The position numbers and the translations under genes were made by a program. Positions 13,561 to 26,609 of a stretch of DNA of 64,000 nucleotides are shown here, piece after piece; position 1 is the first letter of the stretch, and every line of letters starts with the position of its first letter. The notes under the pieces were generated by a model. That model was not told where the DNA came from and did not search any database. It was given only the letters and a program-made list of their open reading frames with translations. This DNA is from Lycocorax pyrrhopterus obiensis (Eukaryota; Chordata; Aves; Passeriformes; Paradisaeidae), in assembly GCA_014706295.1 (NCBI GenBank), contig JACSVZ010000016.1, positions 9,901,168-9,965,167 of the forward strand, read 5' to 3'.

Positions 13561-14879
13561 TGGTGTCAGCCCACGCTGCTGCAGTAGCAGCCTGGTTTTA
13601 CTTATTAATCAGCATTTTCCAAGCCATTTTTTCTGCTACACCCATCCAGGTAACGTCCAGGCACACAGACTCCTAACACTCCGATTTTCAGCATCAGAAA
13701 TGCCAGCTTTGGTCAGGCCAAGGGCTCCTCCAGCCTCCCTGCAGCAGGAGGAGAGCTTTTAGCCAGCCAAGGCCATGGTGTTTCATGGCTACGAACGCCT
13801 GTTCTCCAGATGTGCTTAGCTGGGCTTTTTAAGGGTTACCCACAGCAAGCGGATTTACTTCAGCTCACCCCTGTGGATGATGAACATACCTCCCCTGAAG
13901 CACACCACACGTCAGGAGATGGTGATCCTGACACAGAGCAACCTCTCAGAGTCATGGTCCTGCAAAGCACAGCTCCCTGCTGCACCCCACATCCTGGGGT
14001 GAAAGTAAACTTGCTGCTGCAAAATATTTGCTTTACTAAAGATGAACTCTACCAGGTGCTCAAAGGAGCTAATTCCAAAACTGGCAATGCCAGAGTTCAG
14101 ATGTGCCATATGGCAGATTTGGTGCTCTGTGGGTTTGGGGTTTTTTAATTCTTTAGCTCCTTTAGCCACTATTAATGAGGTGTCATGTTAGAAATTTGGT
14201 TCATTTAAATTATTTTCAAGGCAGACAAGCTATTGGAGTGGTCTGCAATCTATGCCTGCCTAAAGTTTCAAGCATTTCGATGTCCTGACAGTTGAAATGT
14301 TACACAGAACTTGTAAAAGTCAAAGAACATTTCTTTTACCTTCTCTGAATTACCAAAGGATGTAGTACATTTCCATACAATTTTCCAGAAAAATAAATCT
14401 TTTCCCTAAGAACACTGTTTATTTTCGTTATGTCAACCAGTATTTTCATACCTGATAACAAGAAATAAACACCACTGTACTTCAAAAGTATGAATACAAT
14501 CTTAGCAGTTAATTGTCATGGCATTACAAAAATACCACTGAAATGGGTATGAAAATTGCTCAGAGCAATTGGTAGAGCCTTTTCATAAGCCAGGGAGTGC
14601 AACAACTCCTCCAATTCATACATGTTTACACACAGAGCTTTCACATATATGGCTATGCTTGATTTTGGAAATTATGTCAACTGGAAAAACGTAATTTCCT
14701 GATGTAAAGGACACAAGCTTCACAGATTTTTCACTGAAATCACAGCAACTGATTCAAAATTCTTAACCCCTTCCTGTAACTAACCTTGACCGTTTGACCC
14801 TGAGAGGTTTCACAGATAATTGCCTCTTTGAGGGAGGGGTCTGAAAACGGTAGATTTCAAAGAAAAACAGAGATCATTT
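13561..14879. other. Intergenic sequence, nothing recognised
   Basis: This is ordinary AT-rich sequence between two conserved-looking blocks. A 112-codon frame at 13,810-14,148 and its antisense shadow show no family features. Confidence 0.6.
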
Positions 14880-15190
14880 TATATTTGACATTAGTGTACA
14901 TGTAGGAAGTGGCAACCTTCTGCTTTGGATTTCCCTTGTTTCAGTTGCCTCCATCCCAAGTGCGCTGTTATTTGAGCAGGAATGTGGGTGCTTAGCTCGC
15001 CGGTGATGGTATCTGTGCAGCACCACAAACGGCCCCGCATTCTTGGCATATTTGGTGGCCTGCATCAGCCCCGCTTGGAACAAAAGCTCTTGTTTTGGAC
15101 ACATCACTGCAGACTGTTGCCTGATCCAAACTGTCTGCTTCCTTCTGAACTTCTAAACAGAAACGACAGATCAGTTTGTAGTTTTTAACA
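14880..15190 (-). other. Conserved-looking block: possible degenerate exon or non-coding element
   Basis: Composition rises to near 50% GC with several CpGs inside AT-rich sequence. On the minus strand an acceptor-like CTGTCGTTTCTGTTTAG ends at about 15,164. Behind it two frames stay open: one reads EVQKEADSLDQATVCSDVSK and onward to a TAA near 14,992; the other reads QELLFQAGLMQATKYAKNAG and onward to about 14,874. I recognise neither. No good donor follows. A conserved non-coding element, a relic of a retro-copy or a lost exon would all fit. The overlapping open frames argue against one specific reading. Confidence 0.25.
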
Positions 15191-16562
15191 GATCTAGCCT
15201 CAGAAAACATATCTGACACTGCCTAAATAGGAGCTGCCTTTTGCATCCAGGTTTGTTTTTAATTTACAGCACATTCTCCACCTTAATACCCAAAAGACAA
15301 AGACAATTTAGAATAAACTCTAGCTATGTGAGGTTTTTACTTGAAACAAAATTCAAATATGTGCAATGAACACACGTGAAAGTGTTGTTTGAAGGACCAT
15401 TGCAAACGCTAATTAGGAAGCTGCATTCAGAACTGCACACAGCAGTTTCACTGGCATGTCTGGATATTCAGATATTCTGTGAAGAGCCTTAACATCTCCT
15501 GCAAAGAAACAGCATCTCTGTCTCCCCATCCACAAGCTGCAGTGGAGTAAAGGTCAGCTCCCATGGATTCCTTGTCACAGGCAAAAGGGAACAAAAAGGT
15601 GAAAACCTCAGATGCAGGGCTGGCTACTTTCCCTACTTGCTAGGCAGACAGTTTTGGTAGGAATAGAGAGTAGCAATTCTATTTTGAGCAGTAAGTGAAT
15701 AAATTTAATCCTCAACTATCAAGGCAAAGCATTCCTTCTCAGGAGAAAAAAAATCTTTGAAGAAATCTGATAGGGACATTGAAAGGACTTTTGGTCCGTC
15801 CCAGGTCCCAAAGTAAGAACAACCATCTCCATGTCCTTTCTGAGAGGTATTTCACTAACCTGCCCTTTACCATCATCACAGATTTCATAATCACTCAAGC
15901 AATCTTTTCCAGTACTTTCTATCCCTGATCTGGATAGTTGTTGGTTTGGGTTTTTTCTCCTTTTTTTTAATGCCTTCTTTGAATCTCTTCTGCTGCAATT
16001 TAGTTCTATTAATTCCTGTTCCATCTTCTGCAGGGATAGGACTCTCTGTAAGCATCATACTGCTCTTCTTTACAGCAGCCTTTTCTGTATTTGAAGACTT
16101 TTGTAATTTTTCTTCTGGTCTTTTATTCCCTACACAATCCAAATTGTTTAAGTCTGCCTTCTAGGTTTGTTTCCTAGTTGTTTGATCATTCCCACTTTGG
16201 AACCTCTCCAGTCAGCCCACATCATTCTCAAATCTACCAATCATCTTGGGATGTCCTCTTGGGACATTATTACCACATATGAAAACACGTTTTCCCAGCC
16301 AGGTTTTAAAATGACATCTATTAAGCTGAGAGTTGTGTCTTTGGTGCACAGTTAACTTGAGTTATTTGCACTTGAGTTGATACGTCCCCAGTCAGCCTCA
16401 CGTCAGAGTCCCAGGAACAGAGAAGTGAAAGGAATCACAGGAAATAATCTCATCCATATCCCACCTCTGAGGCACAATCAAGTACCATATATCTACACTC
16501 TTTTTGACATGTTCCAGCAGCAAAGTCATCATGACCTCCCTGGGCCATCTTCACATGAGAAA

Positions 16563-16614
16563 TTCTAAATCCCCATTTACCCCTTTCTAAATCCCCAAAT
16601 ACCCATTTACCCCC
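16563..16614 (+). repeat. Local tandem duplication of a 21-bp word
   Basis: The word TTCTAAATCCCCATTTACCCC at 16,563-16,583 recurs at 16,585-16,614 with an insertion of about 9 bp after AAATCCCC. This is a small slippage duplication with no apparent function. Confidence 0.75.
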
Positions 16615-19600
16615 AAGTGCCTCAGTCAGTTGTGTGCCCACCTTACCACATAAACCCAGCACAATTTGCCTTCAAGCATGTCATGTGGGACTGTGTACTA
16701 GCTTGTCTTTGCAATAAGGTTCCATCGAATCTACTACGCACAAGTACATAGTGGCATCATGATAATTATTTATCACGTTGGTAAGGACAAGAAAGATTTT
16801 TAAAGTATCATCTAATGCTTTATGCCATTATTCATTTTTAATACTGAATAAGCATTAAGTTTCTCTAACTTCTCCATGGCTTCCTCCCTCTCAGCTGCCC
16901 TTGCATTTTCAAACAGAGGTAATGCATTTGTCTTCTTGACATCATCAGGAGACCCCACATTTCTTAGAGAGAATGGCAGATAAGTAAGCATTTGCAAATT
17001 TTTCACATTACAGGATATTGTATCAAGTCCTGCTGACTTGCATAATCTTTCTTATCTATCAAGTACACCTGACCTGTTCCTTTTTAGTCCTGTTATTAAA
17101 ATGAACTAGTTTAAGCATCTGGTCATAATTCACCTTTTCTGTGGTGGTTGAAAGGAGAAAGACATCAAATAGATGACCTATTATTTGCTCATTTCCATAT
17201 TAAGAAATAAATTTCTACTTTCATCCAATTTGGTTACTTAAGTATTTTCTTGCTATTCTTCCTTCTTCAGCAGTTGCAGTTCAGTTTAAGCCTGAGCTTT
17301 CTGACGCTCCCTTACGTGTCCCTGAAGTCTGTCACACCAGTCCCCCGTGAGGAGAAACACACCTTTGCCATCTTTTTCTGCCCTGTTCAGAGTGATAAGC
17401 CACGCTCACATCTCTCCCTGCCCTCTCTCTGGGATTGTCAGCCGAGAGCAGCTGCAAGCTGCCCCTGGCACGGCACACAGGCATTGGGTTACTGCACGGA
17501 ATAGCCGCGTTAGCAGCTGGCAAACCGCGCTGGCTCCAGCCTGGCCTGGCTGAGCGGGCAGGACACTCGGTTCAGTGCAAACAGCACCATCCCCACCTGA
17601 AAGGCTTCTGCATTCCTAACAGAACTTGCACCTCACAGGTCCTGCATGGCCAAGGCAAGCCCAGAGAGCACCATGAGAGACATAAGTAAATGCTTCCCTT
17701 CAACTCGGCTGAAATGAAACAAAAGCAACAGGCGACACAGCAGAAACAGAGGCCTCGCTGCCCACTCGCATTTGAGCTCCACTGGGAACAAAAAGGGTAA
17801 CAAAGTTTGACTCTTTGAAGATTTGGTTGCTCCTTCTCTGCTTTTACACAAGATCCTGTGTCACAGACAGTGCACAGGAATGCTCTGAGTCCACAGAAAA
17901 TCTTCAATCCACCTCTTAATGAGACAAAAGGTTTCAGGGAAACCCAGATGAAACATGACAAGGCATAGTAATACAGCCAGAAGGACCCTATTGATCTGCT
18001 TTACAAATGGAAAATACTTAGAAGCTAATGTAAATAGGAACAAGCTGCAAGAAATGTTCTATAACCTTAAATTAACTACCTAAGAGCATGGCAGGCATCT
18101 TGCTGGTAGTTCTGCACTTCACTTAGCTCCTACAGTCATACAATCCTAGCAGCTTCAGTGGGAAGGAAAATAAAATCCTCCAATCCTTAGGGAAAAGTCA
18201 CAGTTTATCTCTAGAAAGCATGAAGCTGCAAATCTGAAAAGATGCCAAAGTTGACAGTTAACTGCCACATACTACTGAAGTCTTTTTTTCCACCGCCTTC
18301 TTAAACTCTTTCTTCCATTCCCAGGCCAGACTCGAGTTTGGAAGTCAGTGAATGAATTCCACAAGTACTACAGTTTGTACTTTCCCCAACAGCTCAAAAG
18401 CGGAGGTATCAGATTTCACAGCCCTGTGAGGAGGCTGGCACGGCTTCAAAGCACTTCTGAAACATCTCTCACTTTATCCTGAGGAGACAATGGCCTCTCC
18501 GCAGGGACCTGCAGAGCTGATTGTGACACAGTCCCAGCTCCTGCAAAGTAACACCCACATATCGGGAATTTCACGACCTTGTGCCAAGGCAGAACTTACC
18601 TGAAAAGTCTGAACCAAATCAAACAGCATTTGCCATCTCAACATTTTTAAAGACGTCTTGGGCCTGTCATGACTCAAAAAATGGGTTGTATTCAAGTCCC
18701 ATATTGGCTTCAATGTGCCAGTCCTGGTGGAAAGCAAGTGCTTTTGGCAAGTTCTTTTAGTTACCAAAAATAGTTCTGTACTACATTATCAAAACGACAC
18801 AATCTTTAATTTTTCTCTTGACTGGAGTTAAATTTTAAAGAGACAAATGGATCAATTCCAGAATTTATAAAGACAGGTCTCATAAAATCTTCCTATCCTG
18901 AATTATTTCAGAGACAGCCATTTTTGAAAGACATCATTTTCTCCTTTCTCCTTTGGTATTAAGAAAAGTCAGCTTTCCTAGTTCCCTGCATAGATAAAAC
19001 ATGCGGGATTTTGTATATTTTTGCCAATCCATTTACAATCAAAACCTTTCACTCCATCTCAGGAATGGTTGCAAACATCAACTCCATAGAGGCAAGGGCA
19101 TGCCAGAGAAATGGATTTTTACTAGGAATAGCAAAATGAAATAAGAAATAGGAATATAAAAAGAAATACAAATAGATACATAAAAGATAAATAGATATCA
19201 GTATATCAAGATCAGCAAAACTAAGTAAATACTGCACTGAGAATATCCTTCTAAGCTCCAGGTCAATGGAAAATTTTAATTTATAACTGTATCATGTGCA
19301 ACAGAGCTGCTGCAATTCCAAACATGACAACTGAGTGATATACGGCATTTCCCGTGTTCTTATATGTGCTAGTATTTCAGTTATTAAATGACAAGCTGAG
19401 AAACAGTAACACAGAGACAACTGACAATAAAGCTGGTGAAAGGATTAGTCAAAATTTGTCAAAGTGTGATGGAAACTATGGGAAGAACAAAACATGAGCT
19501 GCATTGGTGCTTGGAAAAAAACAAAACTCAAACCACTTGAGAATTTGAACCAAGGTCAAAATGAAACACTAGACACATTCATGAGGCAAGATGGCATGTA

Positions 19601-21504
19601 TTTGGATGATCCTCGATAGAAAAGCTTTCTAAGGGAAAGGGGAAGGCCAGCTGAAAGCACAGCAGTCAAGTGCTCCATCATCCCTTCTCCCTCTTCAGAA
19701 CCTACTGGAACAAACTCTGCCCAAGGAAGAAACATTCTCGGCAATTCTGCTCAGCCATGAAATGCTAAAGAGCAAGGAGAAACAACTGCCAAGTTTCCAA
19801 GTTTTCCAGGAAAAAGAACTTACCCTGATTACTTAATCCCCTTTCATCCTGTTAATCTGGTGCTCTGCCCCTGCACTAGTTCGGTCCAGCCCCTGGGTGA
19901 CAAACTGTTCACAGGGCTTTGCTGCTGCACTGTCCTCACAGCACTGCCTCACCTGAGTGATCCATGGACAAAAATCAAGGGAAAAGACTTTTAAACTAAA
20001 TTTGCAGCTGGCTCCATCAACCTGTGCTGGTTTTTCTCTGTGGGGCTGGCAAGGTTTGAGTACTGAGGAATCTATCCTGCTTTGTTGTTCCCATCCACAA
20101 CTGACATAACTGTATTACCAACTTCAGGTAGGTTATGAAAGTGTTGAATCTGCCTTTCAGAGCCTCAGCCCTTAAGCCACTTAAGAGGAATGAGCCGTTC
20201 TTAGGTGATGCTACTAAATTTGGGAATCTCCCACCAGCACTGAATGCAAAGCTGGTAAACCCAACATCCAGTCCATCTCTTTCCACTTCCTTTCCAATAA
20301 TCTCATCATGAAACCTTTATTTTCTTCTAACTGTCAATGCCGCAATGATGCTTTAAGCTAAACCACCCAAACACTGTAAAGTCAAGAAGCAGATGCATGT
20401 TCCTTGAGGCTGAACAGTCACAAAATTCAAAGGCAAAATGAAAGAAGAATCTTTGAAGATACAGTTTGCTTTCTCCAATGAGTCCTCAAAAACAGCAATG
20501 GGGGAAGCAAGATTTAAAAAGGAATTATTTTGAGATAACATTTTAAAAGCAAAAAAAGTAGAATTTGAAAACATAGCACATAATAAAGATCAGCCACAAG
20601 CCATAGTACTGGCTGCAGTTTCAACTTATTTAAACTAAGTATGCTGTCTCTTTTCCAACGTAGGCTCTATGAGCCCATATATTGTTGAGCAAACTTTTTC
20701 CCATGAAACCATTCCCACTCCAGTTCAGAGATAGGCATTATGGTCAAGCCATGTTTCTAACAATAATGTTTGGTTTGGCAAGTTGTAGTGTGGTTATCTT
20801 GGCAAACAGATGCTTTCGCCTCTGCCATTTATTTGGTCCCAGTACATTCCAAATTATTTTGATGAAACTTCAAGTGTGATATGAAGGGAAAGTCATAGCT
20901 AGTAAATCACCTGGAAAGATCCATAAAGGACAGGTCTTGATGGCCTCACCCTGCCAAAGAAACAACACTGGGTTGCTGATCTGTTACAAATTGGAAATGC
21001 TTACAGTAAAAGCAGGGGTTCTTTTTATTGCAAGAAGTCAAGGAAATATATACAGCACAAAGAATAGTAATATGACCCTCCAGCAATGCTCACCCTAGAA
21101 CAGAAGGATCATAACTCTGAAGAGCAGTCAGCACTTAAGTTCATAAAGTTCTCACAGCATTCCCGCTCTCTCTCTTTGTAAATTGTTATTTATGTTCATC
21201 CACATGTATGTGCACAGACACACACTTTTAAATATGTGGATTATTAAATTAAAGGCAAGAGTTCACATCAAGCAGGAGGAGAAGAGAGTTGTTTCTTTAT
21301 CAGCACTATCTCACTTCAACAGAACAAAACAGAAAAAACACTGCAAATGGCAATAAAATAAAAAGAAGATATTTAAGCCCTCAAATGATGCATGAGAGTT
21401 CATGCAAACATGCTTTCCTTGTGGTGTTCTTGATAGGTTTGCTGCTCTTTAACGGTGCTGGAACAATTGCAATGCTTTTCCTTCAAGTACAACTTTTTTT
21501 TCAA

Positions 21505-21529
21505 ATAATTTACAATATTTGTAAATTAT
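21505..21529. repeat. Perfect 25-bp AT-rich palindrome
   Basis: The arms ATAATTTACAA (21,505-21,515) and TTGTAAATTAT (21,519-21,529) are perfect complements around the spacer TAT. AT-rich palindromes of this kind are prone to hairpin formation. There is no sign that it ends a transcript. Confidence 0.8.
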
Positions 21530-22391
21530 GTAAATCACTTTCTATAGACCTGAACACCTCGAGAAGCTAGTTTCAGAAGTAGCAACAAATGGCTTGGTTC
21601 TCAGAAATGTGCCATAACCTCAGAGCCCAATGCGAAAGACAGCATCTGTCAGTGCCTTGCACTTGTGGAAATCAGGCCAAATCCAAAAGCTCCAAATAAA
21701 GATACTTTCTATGTCTGTCACATTTAAGTAATTTCCAATGACTTTACAAAAAATCTCACTTGCTTTAAAAACAATAAATAGAAAAAAACTCATAGTGCTT
21801 AGTTCCGATTTCTATTCACACGGTTCTTCCCCACAAATGTTCAGATTCACCTCTCCAGCTTTAAGGTATCCTCAATAAGAAACACAGACATGAAATCCTG
21901 ACTTTCCATCTTCCCCCAGCCCAAACGTTGACTGCTCAAGAGTTAAGAATAGCAGCAGCAAGCTGATAGAAAACTGGGAAAAGGAGAACATTTGAAAATT
22001 AATGCTTGGATTCACAGCATTATCAGGGCAGGCTGACTGACAGCTAATCTTACATACATCTATAGGAAATTTCATTATTTAATTTATTTCACTGCACATG
22101 GAACAGGAAGTATTACACAATGGCTACAGTTAAATGTAAATATATGGCCTCTTAATTTCACAGACATTCTTCAGATATCATCTAAACAGGTAGGCAGATT
22201 TATATGTATTTGTCTTTCCCAGAATAGCCATCCCTCAAATCAAACAGCAATAGAAGAGGATTATCTAATTTCCTGAGCAGTCTGCTACAGCAGCAGGAAC
22301 CACACACAGACCTCTCTCACATGGACAGAGGTCCCAGTGAGCTTTCATCTGCAGGAAAGAAACTCCAAACTTACCTTGGTCCAACAGAAAC

Positions 22392-22477
22392 TGTTGAACT
22401 GTAGCCCACCTCACAGGGGTGGGCTATTGAGTCCTGGGTGAATATTCAGCATCCTCTGAAACACAAACAGTTCAACA
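22392..22477. repeat. Nested inverted repeats (cruciform-prone)
   Basis: An outer pair of 11-bp arms, TGTTGAACTGT at 22,392-22,402 and its complement ACAGTTCAACA at 22,467-22,477, encloses an inner hairpin. The inner arms are TAGCCCACC (22,402-22,410) and GGTGGGCTA (22,418-22,426) around a 7-nt loop. All arms are perfect. I see no flanking target duplication and no transposon family that it matches. Confidence 0.75.
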
Positions 22478-22989
22478 TTTCCTCCAATGGATGAATATCC
22501 AGCTTTAAACGCTTCCCATAGGACATATGCATCTGAACAGAAATCAAACCATACCTTGAACCCCACACAAAACCATCACTTCATGTAATTCACTAATGAA
22601 TAAATACCTACTAAATACAGATGTTAAGACTGTTGTGGGATAAAAATAGAACTGAGTTTTCAAGAGCAGTTAGTGACTTTTGGTTAAGCTGCAGTCAGTG
22701 CTGGTGGAGCATTTGCTGGTTTTACACATATACGTTCATACACACAGACTTTCTCAGTCAGTCACTCTGATGCTTTCCCCATTTCCTCTTTCCTTATCTT
22801 CTACAATTTCACCTAATTCTCTTTTTCCTTCTTTTTCTCTTGAATCAGAACACACCTACACCACAGTGTATTTAAGGGCCTTCAAGAAAGAAGAAACAAA
22901 CTCAAATAATTTGCACTACTCTCTGCACAGAGAAACAAACTGCTATGGGCACTGTCTTTTCCTTCCAGCACATCAGTTTTGTTCAACAA

Positions 22990-23330
22990 GCTGCACTCCA
23001 GCAAAGGACTGAAAAAACCACATCTTAAAAACAAATTAATTAGCTTCCTACAAATTAAATTTTTCCTTTCTGTACTCCTAAAGCTTTTATCTACGATTTC
23101 CTCTTTTACTCTTAACAATAAAATTGATTAAAGACAAATTACATTTCTGTAGGCATTTTGCTAAAGCTTTTGATAGAGCCCATTCCAGATGCATTATCCG
23201 ATCCGATAGATCCTGCTTGGGAAGCTGCCACGGACTCCAGACAGCGTTTGAAGTGCAGTTATGCAATGGATGCCACAATGCCCGAGCAGGCAAATTATGG
23301 GGCCTTTACAAAGGAGCCTGTGGTAGATGA
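22990..23330. promoter_or_regulatory. Candidate conserved non-coding element
   Basis: The AT-rich left part carries ATTGATTAAAGACAAATTAC near 23,121. It passes into a CpG-containing right part (TATCCGATCCGATAGATCC near 23,196, GCCACGGACTCC near 23,226, AATGCCCGAGCAGGC near 23,277). The block is repeat-free. Open frames on both strands (for instance 23,158-23,481 plus) have no recognisable domain and no convincing splice sites. A regulatory element is the simplest reading. It is based on composition only. Confidence 0.23.
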
Positions 23331-26300
23331 GCCAGTCACACAGCTCCGAGCTGGGCTCTGTGCACAGGAGCTGCAGCACTGCGGGCACGGCGCGGCTCAG
23401 GGTGTGCTCAGAAGCTGCTGCACAGCGACCACAGAAATGGTCATCGGGAGTAGTTCAAAACGCTTCACAAGAATGCTTTGATGCTATCCAGAGCAGTGCT
23501 ACTGGCCAGTAGCTAAACTATAATTATGCTGGCTGGATCAGAAAGTCAGGGTTGAGTTGCAAGAATTCCCTTCTTGGCTCACCCATTCCAGACCTTGATC
23601 AAGGCCAATGTACTTTTTGGAAAGTTCAGTTCCAGTGAAAATGTAAGCCTACAGCTGAAAACCTCCTGGGTTCAGTTTTTGTTTTAAAATCTAGGTCAAG
23701 TCATTCTCGTAGCAGTGGCAGACTTTCCATGCAGGTGTGGAAACTCTGTACACAAGAAGGTACAAACAAAGAAATGTTTACAAAAATCTAACCATACGTG
23801 TTAGAAAAAAAACAAATTAGCATCAATTCATTATAAGCTTTGTTTCTGGCCTGACTACCATCTGTGATGGGGATTCTGTTAAGCAGTGAAACAAGAGCAA
23901 GATAGAGCTTTAAACAATTGCCTCGAGCACACAAGTCCTGTGTTTATTCCTAGGAACATATTCATAAATTATAAAACTGAAGGAGGACCAGTTTGACTGT
24001 GTGGACTGCAGGAAATTACTTCGTCATGACATGTTCTGACTGCTCTGTGACCAGCCTAATTCCCACTTGTTTTGTTCAGGTATATAACCACCGTGCACCT
24101 GAACAGTGGCACTGAACTCAGTGTGTCAGGGATGAGTGATCAATAGCACTGAGATTTCTCACTAAGCTGGGCTGGGTGCAGCCCCTGCCTGGGCCTGGCA
24201 GAACTGTGGCAAACACCGGTGCTTCAGGGACAGGGCCATGGGCAGGGGCAGGACAGCAGTGACCGCTGCCTGAGCCCTCCTCTGAGGTCACTTCTGCTCA
24301 GCAGACACCAGGTAAGGCCAGGCAGGACAGAACCACATGAGCAAGGTTAAATTCTGCATGCAAGCTCCACTTGGATCACACCATTTCCATGGGCAAAGAG
24401 CGCAGTTGTGGACTTTGTTAGGCTTTTCCCCATCCTTGTCATCTGTTTTTACCCCACTGCATCCCTCCATAACCACATTTCCAAGATTGAGCCTAGCACC
24501 CAGGTTTCAGCGCCTTCAAATTCTGCTGGTGGAAGGAAGGGTGAGATCTATTCCCTGCTCTCCAAACTGGCTCTAAAACAGGGGATCAACAATAATTACA
24601 ACCTCCAATGTGTTTATTTGCTGTGTGCCTCAGGACATTGGTTTATGGAAGCCTATGCACAACATACTCTCGCACCAACCCCATTATCAGACAAAAATCT
24701 TGGCAGGGAATCATGAATTTTTCCCTTCACCCCCAAAGAATCGTTATGATACTGAACTTCCTTTAAGCAGCTTCATTTTAAGTCTCACCATTTAAACAAA
24801 ACACAATACAAAACAACACACTAATATCTTAGGGACTGCTTCAGATGGTAAAGAATTATCTTGTTAATTCAGCCCTCTCTCAGAAATTAATGGGGTTTTT
24901 TTCTGTCTTAGGAAGTCAGGGTACCTTATTGTGTTTGTGTATTTCAGTTTACTCTGCCATACATTACCCTGATTAATTCTGGCAGTGACAAAGCTGGAGA
25001 AGTAATTTAAAAACATGATCATACAGAAGCATTGCATTTTCCTGCATCAAAATCAGCACTCCTGTTTAACTCTCCTGACCTTTCATTTCCTGTGAAGGAG
25101 CACAGGAGGTAAAACCTGTTTCTGAAGACACTGCCTTAAGAATACTCAAAAGCTTGTTTTTGAATTATTTTCCCTCATAACAAATGAAAATGCATTCAAT
25201 ATTACACCTAGAGAGACCACAGTACTGCAGTGACACCAAACAGCTACACTACAGGTGGAATTAGACTAAAACACCACGGCTATTCAACCAAGGACAGTCA
25301 ATCTAAATTTATCTTTGTCAACCTTAGAAAACAGAGAAGAAACCACAAATGTTAGGGATGAGAAATCTGACTTGTTTGCTGGGTAAAGTTTGCTTTGAAC
25401 AGGTATGTGGAAATACTGAAAACAACAAAATATGCAAAGATGACAAAGGGAGAATTTAAGCACATTGGACTTGTAATTTGTTTCCTTTGAGTTTCACTTC
25501 TTGTTTCTTTCTCATTATAGCTACTGAAATATTTTTAGGTAATAGTTATAATATAATGACAGTTATCTATATCAATTGTAAGTCATAGAGGGCTTAACTC
25601 CTCTTTTTAAGAATTGGCCTTAACTATTTTCAGACTAAGCACGTACTTCCTGTAACTTCTCAAAATAACATTTGGCGATCACTGGAGCTAGAAGAGCTGC
25701 TGCTTGCTGGAAAGTGACACTTGCAATGTCTACACAAAGATCAAATATAAATTTACTAGAGAGCACCTATCTGAATGTCTGTTATGATATAATCACTCAT
25801 TGATTCTTCAATGACAAGCTTCTGAAAGTCACTTCTACTCTGCATGCACACAAACCCAATAAGCAGCAAAAGAACCTCAAGAAAACAAAGAAAAAACACC
25901 TCAAAAAGCCATTAAATTCTTATAGGTTTGAGCACAGCTCTTCTCAAAAAATCTCCTCTATTCAGCATCAATTTATATTACTGTTATATATGCCAAACAT
26001 CCTGCTTAAATAACAAGGCTGTTAAGCAAATGGACTGACAAACCCCCATCACAGTTATGACATTATTTGCTTAGCAAGGATATGTGATTATTTTACAGTG
26101 ATGGAAGCTTCATCAGGAAACACTTCCACTGCACGGCCAGACAGCGAGGTGTGTAACACATACTGTGGGAAAGAGACTCTGATCTGCACACCAAGTACAT
26201 TTGGGATCCCGCCAAAGAGAAAGTCACGTGTTCTCTGAGGCGCTGGTCTTCCAGTTTCTTGTTTCTCTTATTCTAAAGCCAGGATAAGTTTAATAGGATG

Positions 26301-26593
26301 CTATCTCACACTGGAAAGTTCTGCCTTTTGAGTAATGTTATTACCCGTGTAACCATGTTCTAAATTGTGTTTATTTAATGATATTTAAAAACCCCAAACA
26401 AACAGTGAGTTCACTTTTTATTTCAAGTGAAATCATTCCACATATCTAGTCAGGAACAAAATTACTCAAGCAGGTAAAACCCTCCCAGTATTCTATGAGG
26501 CCTTCATTTCCAGCTGAAGATACCAGAGAAGACAAAATCTTTTAAAACCAAAATAATTCTTTTATGTGGAAAAAAAATCTTATTTCCCCTCTT

Positions 26594-26609
26594 CCCCCCC
26601 CCCCCCCCC
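26594..26609 (+). repeat. Poly-C homopolymer (16 bp)
   Basis: This is an uninterrupted run of C, so the minus strand has an equally long G run that could form a quadruplex. Such runs are unstable and error-prone in sequencing, so the exact length may vary. Confidence 0.9.

Larger units (their letters stand above)
15200..22989. other. Intergenic sequence, no gene recognised
   Basis: This stretch contains the 16.56 kb duplication, the 21.5 kb palindrome and the 22.4 kb nested inverted repeats. A patch at 17,340-17,560 is GC-richer with some CpGs. Exon-like signals at 18,600-18,667 minus are discussed under rejected items. Confidence 0.6.

Noticed and set aside
18600..18667. Minus-strand exon-like segment with an excellent donor (CAG|gtaagt)
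   Set aside because: The acceptor side has no pyrimidine tract, and the open translation is unremarkable. It lies downstream of the putative gene end on that strand, with no partner exon.
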